Assembly (NCBI RefSeq): GCF_008831285.2
Contig: NC_045141.1
Location: 17,842,106-17,906,105 of the forward strand
DNA: 64,000 bases
From: Nymphaea colorata
Lineage: Eukaryota; Streptophyta; Magnoliopsida; Nymphaeales; Nymphaeaceae
Direction: 5' to 3'
Part shown: piece after piece, positions 13,865-25,600 of the stretch
Numbering within the stretch: the first letter of the stretch is position 1
How the letters are laid out: every line of letters starts with the position of its first letter
Notes under the pieces: model-generated
What the model was told of the DNA's origin: nothing
Seen by the model: the letters and a program-made list of their open reading frames with translations, nothing else
The model's database searches: none
Program-made: the position numbers and the translations under genes

Positions 13865-16800
13865 AAAACATGGATTTTTCGAGCCATCCGAATGCCTCCA
13901 GCCTCTCACAGACGCAGCACGACTGCGTGTCCGGATGGACGGATCGATGGCCACAGGATTTCAGTTCATCTATATACGTAGATATATAAATGCACATACA
14001 TATTTTGCGATGATACTTATTTGAAAGGAATACGAGCTTACTTTCTTTGGTGATTGCAAAGGGGTTGAGCTTGCTGGTCCTTCGAGTTCTGAGTAAAACC
14101 TGTCAGACACAAATCCACAAGGCACAAGTTCGGCCTCAAAGGAGTTATACATTACATGTTACCAAGAAGGAAGTGCATGGTCTACACTACTGCTCGTGTG
14201 TGCTTGTTGCTCTCATGCACCCAACAGTTTCCATTCCTCACAATTTCGGATTGACGTAACCATAATTATTTTTACAGCTTACAAAAGCAAACCTAGAGAA
14301 GGCTAAATTCATATACATGTATACTGACACTCTCCTTCTAACTAACGTAATCTTAGGTTGTATACTCATAAAAATTTTCTGCTGTGGTTAATTAAAAATT
14401 AAACAAAAACTGAGTACGTAAAGAGGAGATCTAGTAGCCGATGCAGGTGTTCATATGAATATAAGGAATCAGGTACCATTTGAATACTTTTATTTTTTTA
14501 CGTATCAAATTAAATTTCTGACGAAAATTATATCTAGATAGGTTTCTGTTCTTTTTAGCTAATGATTATCTTATGTATTACTTTTATGGACCATGGTGGT
14601 TGCGGGGTTGGCATCACCAAAAGCTGTTGATCTTGGAAAAAAAATAGTGCTAGCCTGACTTCCCCTTTATGCTTTTGGTTTTTCAAGGAACTTTTGAAAA
14701 GGTTGTCTCTAGTTTATATGGCTATAATGAAATGCTTTTATCTTTTGTTGTTCTTAGGAAAGGTTCTCTGAATGTACCATTTGTTGGTGCCACGCACCCC
14801 ATAATTTGTCATTGTTTTTGTTCATCCCTGCAGCCTTCAACTAATGGCATCCAAAACATCAAAGCAGGATGAACTGCCAAAAGAGGCGGACTGCATGCTT
14901 AATTCGTGCTTGTGGATTACATAGGCTGCAGACTCATGTAAACTTTAGAAATTACAGTCGAACGTTTTGCTTTCATACCCCAATGATCATTGATTTTCAA
15001 TCAAATAAACGTAGTTCAAGTTTATCAATATTTATGTCACATATCATATTTCAATTATCACAAGTGTTTGAATCCTACTGGAAACATTAGTTTACTGACC
15101 TTAGTTTCCCTGTCCAGTATAATTGATACAAGCCTCAGTTTGCAGTTTCCTGTCCATGCATCGACAGAATAAGAACAATAATTAGAATCGAAACCTGAAA
15201 TATCAAAATTTACTTGTGTGAAAAAAGGAACCAAATTCAGTTTATCGATCATAGACAGACTAGCAGTATATTCTCATTTTTCAAGTTTTTCTGCAACTCT
15301 TGAAACTATATGTTGATCTTATTACATATCTACACAAAAGGTGAGAGCATTCTTACTCTTCTCTGTGATGACAGTGAGGAGAGACCCACGAGCAAGAAGG
15401 TCTCTACCCCTCAGGAAATCAAAGCCTATGATATCTTGCTGCCTTGCTGCTTCATCACTGTTGATTCCTTGAGCATTACCGTGATGAAGAAGTTGAATCA
15501 TCTCCTTTCCACCACATTTTCCACTCGCCGTGTTTGCCTTTGCTCTTGCTCGCAGTGTAGCTGCCCCCCTCAAAGCTAAGCATGCACGCGCAGACAATTG
15601 TTCTTGGGTTAGATGTGTTTTCTGGACATTAATCTCGTCATTAATTCAGTTGCAGGCAGGAAATGTTGCCCAAGGCTCAAGATTAATTGAGCATACAAAC
15701 CGTAGCAACAAAATCTTATTGTTTATTTAATTTAGTTAAAGAAGATTCAATGACAGCGAATAAAAAGATTTACAAAGCGAAAATTAAACATTTAAAACAT
15801 TCAAGAAATGCGAGTTTTGACATCATGACAGCGAATATGAAGATCAGTTATCAACATGTGACAGCTTTCAAGAAGGGATTGGATATAAAAAAAACACCCA
15901 AAAATATAAAAATAATAAAAACAATTTAAAAATTCAAATCATGATCTGTAGAAACTTATGTAAACGTGAAGTAATAGTTCTGACCAATTCAGGCGATATG
16001 AATATATTCCGATTACATTGTGGGGATCGACGAGCCAGCTGAACAGCACTACTCGAGAGCTATGTTGTGTATTTCGCCTCAGCAGTGTTGGCCGAGTCAG
16101 TTTATGCCTCGAAGGCCATTTGGTAATACTAATACATTAATACTGTTTCATGAATATGTCCTAAGCTATAGGATAGATTCATGGAACATTCTAACAAGTG
16201 TTTCATGAATCTACCCCATTTTGTGTGGTAGATTAACGAGAAAATTACAGTCTGTTACTGTTAAGTCATGACCTTGAGCTGGGTCTAGCTGGTTTCATCT
16301 CAGTTGCCAAAAAATGATGCAAGTAGCTTTTGGGTTTGCTTACATGTAGCCGCTGCTGCAGTCAGGGTAATGAGGTCTCCAGCATCTTTAACCGCTAAGG
16401 CTGATTCTATCATCGAGCCCAGTTGGTCTTTATTGGCACCCATTGACCGAGCCACTTCCACACATTGAGTTGCAACCAGAGCGGCAGCAGAAGCCATAAC
16501 TGCATCCCTGGCCCTGCCTCCATCTTGATCTCCATCTTCTTTCTCTTCATGTAATTTCCTTCGTTGGGGTTCATAGTTGCTCTTGTTTCTGACATTTTCT
16601 GCTGCCACGGCTGCAAGAGCAGCTGCGACGCCTGCAACTGATATGGCTGCATGCAGTTCTGCTTTCTCTAGCCTGCTTTCTTCCTTTTTGTTCCTCTTTA
16701 TCTCTGCCAGCCACGCCTTTATTGACTGTCCATGAAGTATTCTTGGAAGCTTCTGTGTTATTTGCAAGATCACAAATGGAAATTATTGTTAAACTGTATC

Positions 16801-17683
16801 AACGGCGCCTGGATTTCATGAGAAATAGATTCAGAAAAGTTTGATAGCCTCTTGATTGCAATTATTCATATGAAGTTTCATGAAATTGATGGGTCCACTT
16901 TGTTATGGTTCCAGCTGTAGCTCCATTAACAAAACCAGGCCATATCAACTAGCTGCTCTTAAATTCGTTACATATAATTTGTTTATGATGGATGAGATTT
17001 GTTGCTATTGAATTCAAACGTAAAGCATGCTTCTGCTTGTTCTTATGCTTAAAAATTGGCGAAAATTACGGCAAAACAAGTTATCTAAAACAGAAAAAAG
17101 ACAGGAGTTATTTAATATAAACTTTACATTACCCATTTCTTGGTGAAACATCGGTGGAGGTTCAGTTCTGGATGGATCATCTGCTGTAGCGATATCCATG
17201 ACTTTGAATGGCAAAACAAAAAGGAAACATGAAAATATCTGTAAGTTTAGTCTTGTCATCATAACCGCCAAGATTGAAGCAAACAAGTCTGTGAAAGAGC
17301 TACCTTCAGATCTTCAGCTTTCCACGGGGGAACAGAATTGCGGTCTACTTGTCCTACGCTTCCCATTCTCTCTTTCTGCTATTGATCACATTTTAAAATT
17401 TCTTACGTATTATAAAGGGGAGTCAGCAGTTAAAACATATATTTTTCCTGCAAACAAGGTTACTTAATATGTATGTCGCTCTTACATATGTCGCTCTTAC
17501 CTGAAGGCCGAACTTCTTGAGCATGTTTTCTTCGAACGGCGCCGTTGGCTTTTGCAATTCATGAGAACTTGCCGGCGGCATCTCCCGGAAAACTTGAATC
17601 GCGTAATTTCGAGAAAGGAAGTCCATTGACTCGAAGGGGACAGGAACAAGCGCCGACCCATCAACTCTAGCACTGGAATCCAT
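12273..17683 (-). CDS. VAN3-binding / FORKED-like protein (auxin canalisation domain plus PH-like domain)
   Basis: Seven exons in transcription order: 17683-17501, 17183-17133, 16752-16344, 15575-15357, 15149-15100, 14099-14042 and 12463-12273. They total 386 residues and all phases agree. Exon 1 carries the N-terminal family motif [10 protein letters not shown]. Exon 3 holds the core of the auxin-canalisation domain (DUF828), with [20 protein letters not shown] and [19 protein letters not shown]. Exons 4-7 form the PH-like domain ([11 protein letters not shown], then [11 protein letters not shown], ending [19 protein letters not shown]). Family knowledge: VAB/FKD1 binds the ARF-GAP VAN3 at the trans-Golgi, affecting auxin transport and vein patterning. 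The usual SRSWS motif reads SRNYA here. Exon 2 (51 bases) is the least certain; its acceptor could shift by 3 bases. An in-frame ATG at 17725 is an alternative start. Confidence 0.87.
13816..13863. repeat. (TA)n(TG)n microsatellite in last intron of the VAN3-binding-like gene
   Basis: A TA run passes directly into a TG run. It lies in the intron between exons 6 and 7 of the minus-strand gene. Short open frames across it encode only dipeptide-like repeats. Confidence 0.9.
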
Positions 17684-20343
17684 GAGAACAAGCAGCCAGT
17701 TGAAGCTTTGGCATTCAGGCAACAACAGCAGCAGAAAGACTTAAATAAAAATCCAGGTGGGTAGCTAGGAATTTGCCAGCTGATCTTGATCATGGAAATC
17801 ACTAGTTAATGGAGGATTTGTAGCTGGAAAGTGAGGTTAAGAACTGCTTAAGGATGAGAAGGAATCATGGTGTCTCATCAATAGAATCGATGCTAACTAT
17901 TGATCTCAAGTAAAGGCGTCAATTGTTAATCAGCCTCTCTGCTTTTCACTAACTTTCAAGGTAAAACTAAACTATACACATGTAGACCATGATTCAGGAA
18001 AAGGTGACATGTTCATTATATAATCTTAAAGGAAGGTGCTGAGGAAGGCGGCCTCCGGCTTTTCACTAACCTTACTTTGAAGCTAAAACTAATGGAGAAA
18101 AAACTGCTATCAGTCTGTATGTTTGATATAAGAGCCGGTGAAACACTTTTAGTTGAGGTTTTGTTGAGAACACTAACTCTTCTTGGAGCCACAGAGAAAA
18201 AGAGGAACAGAATGATTGTTTGTGTGAATTGGAGGCTGGGGATCATAATGGCTCACTGTGAAGCAGACCAATATAGGCATTTGTTTAGTGCCCAAAAAGG
18301 AAAGGCATATATTCAGCAAGGTTTAGATTATTCATGGTGGTTGGCCATGGCTGCTATGTTACGGACCCACTCGCCCACGGTCTGAAGATTATGTCTACTG
18401 ATAAAGCCTATCTGTTTTTCCATTCGTTTGAATCCTGCAAGTAATCAGTTTCACAGGTCTCTGTTCTTTTACTCTATACGTCCTTGGTTTGGTTGGTTTA
18501 TTATTGTTGTCCACAATTTTCTCTGTTGCTAGGTCATACAAGTAGCGTTAGCCTTATAATTAATGATGAATAAATCTAATTATATGTGCTCAATAAAATC
18601 ATAATAGGTTCAATACTATTTATCATCTTAAATCACCTACCTTCTCGTTATGTTATGATCTTCTTGCTGATAGATGTATATACAGGTTGGTTTAGTAGAG
18701 TAGCATTTGAACTGCTAGAACCAAACCTGGCCCGAATCAATGTTTTTCAGCTATGCAAAAAATAATGGCTGAAAACAAATAAAAAATGTTCTAGTTTTTT
18801 TGAAAAAAATAGAGAACATACGAAAATACATAATCAATTTATAGGTTTTTAATATATTAAAAATAAATCCTGACAACTGCTATATATATATATATGTGTG
18901 TGTGTGTAAAACAAATCTAACAACTCTCTCTAGCAGATTTTTAATGTAGTGCTACTGTTTATCATTCAATAAAAGAAGTACAATTTGCTGGTGGGGTTAT
19001 TGGAATGGTTAGAAATCAGGATGCAATGTTTATATATGTGTGTGAATATGTGTTAAGACTATCGGATTTAAACATTCGTGAAGTCTGTTTAGACATTAGA
19101 ATATAGTTTTTATATGAACTAGTGGCAGAATCAGAAATTTAAACCACGGTAGACCGAACTTGCAATAACACAAAATAGAAAATATCTTTTGAAGTAGGAT
19201 ATTGGATTCAGAATAAAAGATACGGTTCCTATATTCTTTGGAAAAAATGTATGTATAAGGTGAAAGATATATATTTGTGCATAACCAAATAAAATAGGAA
19301 TTTTCATATTAATTGTAGCAACAAATATCAACATATTTCGATATATGTTTCCAATTTGAATTTTTTATTATAATGTGGTTTTCGATTTTTCATTAATATG
19401 ACCAAAGTTAAAACGAAGAAAAAGACAAGGAATATAGACCTGATAAATGCCACACTAACATTGAGTGGGATGCTCTACTTTGAGAAATTCAGTCTCACAG
19501 TCAAAATTGTAAAAAAATTTCAAGAGCTTATAAAAAGGGTTATTATGCAATTGGTATTGGTTCTAATCAAAACTACTCCAAAGTAAGACGAGCCCAACCA
19601 TGTATCTCATACCAACCTGACCCACTCTCACATTAAGCTCAGATCTCAATCTACCTCTAACAGTTTGAATTTCGGTCCTAAAAAGGCTAACAACCAAAAC
19701 AACCAACCATTTACCATCTTTTATAAATTCTTGAAGGTTTCTTATAATTCTCTATATGGGGCTAAATTTCTCAAAAGTGGGTTGTTACATCGAGCAATAT
19801 TACAACCGATTTTTTTAATGATTAAAAGAAAAACAAAATTTAAAGCAAGAATAATAAAAAATTACTTTAACGATGATAAATAAGTAAGAGGCGATGCAGA
19901 ACAATATAGTTTAGCCTTCTAATAGTTGACACAGGCCAACTTATGAGATCATACAGACTATGAGTTTTATACAAGAAGTCGCGTTAGCCCAGCTCCAAAA
20001 GAGTACTTGGATCTTGGAAGTCTGACCTACGTATCAATTAATCAGCCTTTCCTTTACCAACAAATTAACCTGGATTCCATAAGTTCAATGTTCGTGAGGT
20101 TCGACCTAACCACTGGGTATCAATGTTCTTGATTCCTACCCAATGGTCCCCGTATTACGTTTGCTGGAACATGGAAGAAGAGGCATATTGTATCTTGCAA
20201 TTAAAGTAGGAGAAAGTTATATATTTGACTTAATGAAATCAGCAAGCACTTGATTATTCGGATGGGTTTGATTTTACAAGAAATTCGTCTTGAATCTATG
20301 GTTCTATGAACTTTAATAATCGTAGTTTTAAGATCACGAATAT

Positions 20344-20542
20344 ACTCCGAGGGGTGATAGCGCACTGGGCAGACAAGTGCTCCGTCTCCGCTAAGAGCTC
20401 GGGTCGAGTCCTTAGGGCGTCACTTGCTCATTCCAGGAAGCGCTTTACCTCTAGCCCATAAAGGGCTCCAAGCATGCTTTGTGAACATGTCTATGGCCTT
20501 TCTTAAGGGTGGTGGAATGAACCACTCATCCTTGAAAAAAAA
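20344..20542 (+). mobile_element. tRNA-derived SINE with perfect 11-bp target-site duplication
   Basis: The element starts with a tRNA-like head holding an RNA polymerase III box A (TAGCGCACTGGG) and, about 35 bases on, a box B (GGGTCGAGTCC). A unique body follows, then CCTTGAAAAAAAAA at the 3' end. The sequence ATCACGAATAT occurs immediately before the head (20333-20343) and immediately after the A-tail (20543-20553). A head with A and B boxes, an A-tail and a flanking duplication are the hallmarks of a retroposed SINE. It has no coding capacity and depends on a LINE for movement. Confidence 0.88.
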
Positions 20543-20654
20543 ATCACGAATATCCATTTCTTTACTTAAACATACAAGCTGCGAATGCGGTGTAATTTTG
20601 TCATCTTTCAAACATAAAGTTTCAAATGCTTAAGGGGCATAACATTGATGGGTT

Positions 20655-20880
20655 TAGGAGTGTGTGCAATGGTAGGGGCATAGTCAAAAAATTTTCATGA
20701 GGGGGCCGAATTAAAGTTTCTAAATTTTGACAAGTGCCAAAATATCATTTTTTAAAATTTTTATATAGGACAAGTGAAATTTTCAAAAATTTACATGTAA
20801 TTTTTTTTTTTTGAGATAGGGCTAGAGCAAATGTGGGCTTCCCCTTGGCTCTACCCTTAGTATACCTGTAGTTTGATTCT
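20655..20880. repeat. Degraded interspersed repeat
   Basis: This runs from a GGTAGGGGCATAG segment through an AT-rich part (TTTTTAAAATTTTTATATAG) to a T-run and GGCTTCCCCTTGGCTCTACC. The pattern matches a widespread plant repeat type that also appears in degraded form at 54940-55125. Its class is not clear from this copy. Confidence 0.4.
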
Positions 20881-22157
20881 ATTAGTGTTAATAGTGTGGC
20901 ACAATACCTAAGCTGAAGGGTGCATTGTTTTGTCTTGATGTCGAGAGCCTTCAAACCTCTTTTTCTTTTATAGCTTCTCACTCGCCCAGAAGCATAAAAT
21001 TTCAAATATTTGTTATAAATTAATAATCCAAAACCCTTTAGCCTAAATTGTATTAAAAAAAAGTAGAATCTAAAATGCTAGATTATCTCTCATCTAAGAT
21101 GTGAGGAAATCAGGTACAATCTAATGGAAAACATGCCAAACATGAGCTGATTTCCACATGAATTAGGTACAATAAAATCATATAAATTGTCCTTTCCTTT
21201 TCAGGTTTAATAAGGTACAACTATTTATATGATTTTTAGCAACGATCTAATAAAGAGAAAACTATACTTAAAATTGTTAATGCGCCCATGAATGAATGGT
21301 TTTTAAAGCAATTCAAAAGTTTTTTTTTTTTCATCTTCCGGTAAAATGATGATTCATCTGATAGGGCTTTTAAGTACTATATTAATAGTCTCTATCCCCA
21401 TTCCCATACTTCAATGGAGAACACATATGCAAACACTCTAAATTTATAGCATCTGAAATATAACAAATAATATACAAGAAATGAATAAGTATAAGACACT
21501 TTAAGTGCAAGTCCCACAAAAAGTCACAGCGGGTCTTTTTTTTTTAATACAAGGATGATTGAGAGAAGAGAGTAGAGAAAAAGTTGTACATTAATGTTAA
21601 ATGGCCAAAACATTTTCTTTCTCTCTCCCTCTCTCATTTCCTTGGTGAAAAAAAAAATGCTTGTATTGGTACTTAAATTACTCTAGAATCACATTTTTAA
21701 ACTTGGGTTTTAAGAAAAATAAAATTAAAAAGCTTGTATTGATACTTAAATTTTTGTCCAATCTGGATCTGTTCAATCTGATCCCATATAAGAGTATGCT
21801 GGACCTGAATAGTCTCAATGTAGTTCTACAAAAATGATAAAAGACATGTCTCTAGTTCGATTTTCGTGGGCATTATGTTCTTGTGTGGTATGACACAACA
21901 TCCAAGTTGAAGAGTGTGTCGTTTTATCACTGACACCGACACAGCTCAAGACCTCGGAGGCAGGATGAATGGAGAGCCCTTCAGGCTTTGCTTTGAGCAG
22001 TGGATAGACCATCTCGCTCACCCAAAGGAACCAACTATAATGTGGATAACGCTAAGCAACGGCGGACAATGATGACAAACAGAGAACTGATGTATAACAA
22101 CATCCGAATTAGAAACTGATAAATCCAGAGTTTCTGAAATCAAGAAGGTACGCCAAT

Positions 22158-22203
22158 CTCCTATTAACTACAAGTAGATTCTCCTATTAACTACAAGTAG
22201 ATT
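22158..22203. repeat. Perfect 23-bp tandem duplication
   Basis: The 23-base unit beginning CTCCTATTAACTACAAG occurs twice head to tail without mismatch, about 0.48 kb before the NERD start codon. Confidence 0.9.
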
Positions 22204-22508
22204 CCATTGCCATAAAAAGGAGGTTGTGGACCTGAAGTGTATTGGATATCAGATTCATTGAGTTCAGTGGAGACGAACAAATCAAAACATTAAAGGCTAC
22301 GTCCTAACTCTTTGCATCGTTATTCGAACACGGTGTTCCTGGTGTCCGGACTGACCGTTCCGCAATTCTCCAATATTGCCTCTGTTCATTTTTAGAATAA
22401 AACGGCGAATTAGGGGGCCGTATACATCAATCGGGAACTACTAGTCTACCGACGAGGGCCAAAGCGAACCGACCTTCTTCACTAGCTGCAGGGGAGGACG
22501 AGACGACG

Positions 22509-22544
22509 ATGGGCGAAAACTCTGAAGGACATCAGGAAGGTTAA
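22509..22544 (+). promoter_or_regulatory. Possible upstream ORF in the NERD leader
   Basis: An ATG with G at +4 opens an 11-codon frame (MGENSEGHQEG, then TAA) that ends 135 bases before the NERD ATG. It matters only if transcription starts upstream of 22509, which I cannot see. Confidence 0.3.
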
Positions 22545-22679
22545 CTAATCGATCCCGAGAGGAGGAACACGAAAGAGGAGGGCACATACCCTGATACTCC
22601 TCCCGTTATCTCCCGGCCATTTATCGGCTAGAACCGCCGAACCGGTGATTTCGAGGTTGGTCTGACGGAGAAACTCGCC

Positions 22680-25600
22680 ATGGACGAAGAAGGTGCTGTC
22701 GACGTTTACCGGCCGTTGCAATTCGATGGTTCACTGCCTGAGGAGCCGGTGGAGGAGGAGAACGTCTCCAGGGAATCGGCTCTCCCCTCCTGCGAAGGCG
22801 AGGATATGCAGCAGCTCATGGGATCGCCCGCCCATGAAGACCTTGTTGGTGGCGCATCGTTGGACGACGAACCGCGAGACGTGGAAATGGTGGGGCCTGA
22901 GGCCCTCGAGGCGGAGGAGGAAGGTGACGATCTGGAGTCGAGCCAGAGCGGGGGAGGGAAAAGGAAGAGGGGGAAGAAGGGGGCGAAGGCACAGCTGAAG
23001 CCACAGGGAAAAAAGAACGCGGAGGAGGACGTATGCTTCATTTGTTTCGATGGTGGAGAGCTTGTACTCTGCGACCGCAGGTAATCCTCTTTCTGTTTAT
23101 CTCCTCACAGGCCATTAATCTCGAATTCATTCCTTCTTTGGCGTGTTTTATCTCTTCTATTCCTCTTTCTGTAGGTTCTGCCCGAAAGCGTACCACCCGA
23201 CGTGTATTAATCGCGATGACGCCTTCTTTCAGAAGAAGGGCCGCTGGAACTGCGGTACTCTCTCTCGCTCTCTCTCTTCTGCTGGTTTATTTATTATCAC
23301 GAACCTTGAGACGGGTATTATGCATTTTCAATTCATCATCATCATCTTCTTCTACATGCCGAGGTGATAAATCTTCTTCTTTGATAATTATTTATCTGTT
23401 TTCCATGAAGATAGCTGCTCGAGAATCTCCACTTTGTTGGAATTTTGCCGTTTCTTTCTTGGAATTTATTTCTTTCGTTCATAATAATTTCTGTATACTT
23501 GTCATGTTCTTGTTGATATGTTGGTGTTAGCAGCTAGAATATTTAGAATGTAGAACCAGCGCGATACTTATGAACATTTTGAACTAGATTTTGTTGTGAA
23601 TTACTTGTAGCCTGCTAATTGCATCTGTAGAGGTTATAGTTGTTTCAATTGGTTATCACATGTCTCGGTGGTTCCATTCCCTGTTCTAATTAATGAGTGA
23701 ACCACTAGGCGCTTTATGGTATGTTGGCTTCCTTCTCGTGATCATTTGCAGTGTTTATCTTGAGACTTGACTTTGGAAAGTGATGTTTCTTGCAGGACAG
23801 AAATGTGGTGTGGAGTTTAACATCTCCATAGTAGCATTTGATTAGGGAAAAAAAAAGTTAAAAAACATTTCAGGTTGTCTGAAGCGGTAAAAATTCATGT
23901 ATCTATATGTCATGAAGACAAATATGGATGAAATTGTTTTTTTTTTTGGCAACTGCAAAGGCTAAATTTTCAAGACAAAGTCGGGTTCAATTATTTTTCC
24001 TGAAATCTTCCCCCTGTTGTACAACATAGAAAAAGTTGCACTTAATTTTTTTTGTATGCTATCAGATGTCTGCTAAGAAATGTTCACATGGTATCTGTAG
24101 CTTCCTTGTTCAGTAACTTGGTTAAAACAGGGGAGAATAACATATACAGTCTAGTATTACTACTTATTATGTAATTTAGAATAGCATATACAGTCTAGTA
24201 CTTACTACTTATTATGTAAGTATGTACAACTTGCCCTCCTACATGCACATGCAGTGACCAAGAGGAGCTTCCTCAAGAATTTCCTTGGAAATCAAGAGTT
24301 TAAATTATTTCAGGAATCATGTGTAGCCCATAGACAAAACCAAAACATTACGTAGGTCCTGGTGGAGTTTGAAATTTACCTTCTCATTCACTCCTCCTTC
24401 TGTGGAGACATTCTGCTGTTCATGTTTAGAAGATTGCAGCAACACAGTTCTGCTCATAAATGTTGCCAAGGAAGGGGAATTTCTCTGCTGATGAAGCATT
24501 GCATCCTTTCTAGATTGAGAGGTCTAGTTCTCTTTGAGAAGAGAAAGTATGTCTTTATCCCAAACCATTAGGAGTTACTTTTGTTCATTTTAAAGAAATG
24601 TTGATTTGTATTGAGGCTAAAATGAAGAGTATTTATCCTTTAAAATGTGATAAACAAACAAAATAGAGGGGCTTCTAGGGTGGCATGCTGAATTGAGAAG
24701 CTCCAAATTGAAAATATCACATTCATACTGTTATATTCTCATAGTGTTTTGACAAACTCAATTGTTTGTTGTCTTGTTTTAATTGAGAAGCTCCAAAATG
24801 AAAATATCACACCAAAAACGTGATGTTGATGTCATGTTTTAGTCTTTTATAAACTCATTTATTTGATTTGGGTTACAATGAATGTCAAGGACTCAAAATA
24901 GTTAGCAGGTGCCATTGACTGATGGATTTTACATTAAGTGATGTGCCATTACCTTTCTGTAGGTGAGGACGACTTCTTGTCATCCATGTCCATTTGCCAG
25001 ACACCCATCTCTCCATTCCATTTTATGAAATTTTTATTTTCATTTACCTTCGAGCCAATTGACTAATTATATGAAGGGTCTTAGTTTATCAGGTCCGGAG
25101 GGGCACTTTTGTACAAAGAAGGAATTTGTTAAGAAAGCCACAAAGGATGTTTATCCCAAGATTTCTGAAGTTATTTCAAAATTTTAATTCTGTGATCTGT
25201 TTTTTTTGTGAAGATTGCCTATCATCCATATTTAAGTACCAGACTTGATTGTGAGCCTATCTCATGCAGGTTGGCATCTATGTAGCATTTGCCGGAAAGC
25301 TGCCCATTTTATGTGCTATACTTGTACGTATTCTCTCTGTAAAAGATGCATTAAAGAAGCTGACTTCTTCTGTGTGAGATCCAACAAAGGCCTTTGCAGT
25401 AACTGTATGAGACTCGTTACACTCATAGAAGACAAGGATGCAAGGACAGAACCAGTACGTTTTCCTAATCATGTCATGGCTGGTTGTAGTGCTTGCATTG
25501 TAAATTTTACGGATATAATATTGCAATGATGGTTTTAAGCTCTGCCTTTTATTATTCAGCCAGTAGTGTCTGTGTATACTTTCATATATATATATATATA

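Larger units (their letters stand above)
17684..22679. other. Divergent spacer between VAN3-binding-like gene (-) and NERD (+)
   Basis: About 5 kb lie between the two start codons, so both promoters are here. The spacer is AT-rich with (TA/TG)n tracts near 18883-18907. It also holds a tRNA-derived SINE (20344-20542), a degraded interspersed repeat near 20660-20880 and a 23-bp direct duplication (22158-22203). No open frame here has recognisable protein content. Confidence 0.6.

Noticed and set aside
13812-13997. Open frames across the (TA)n(TG)n tract
   Set aside because: They encode only Tyr-Ile, Cys-Val or Thr-His repeats from the microsatellite.
22706-23041. 111-codon minus-strand frame over NERD exon 1
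   Set aside because: Ser/Pro-rich mirror of the acidic N-terminus of NERD; no family features.
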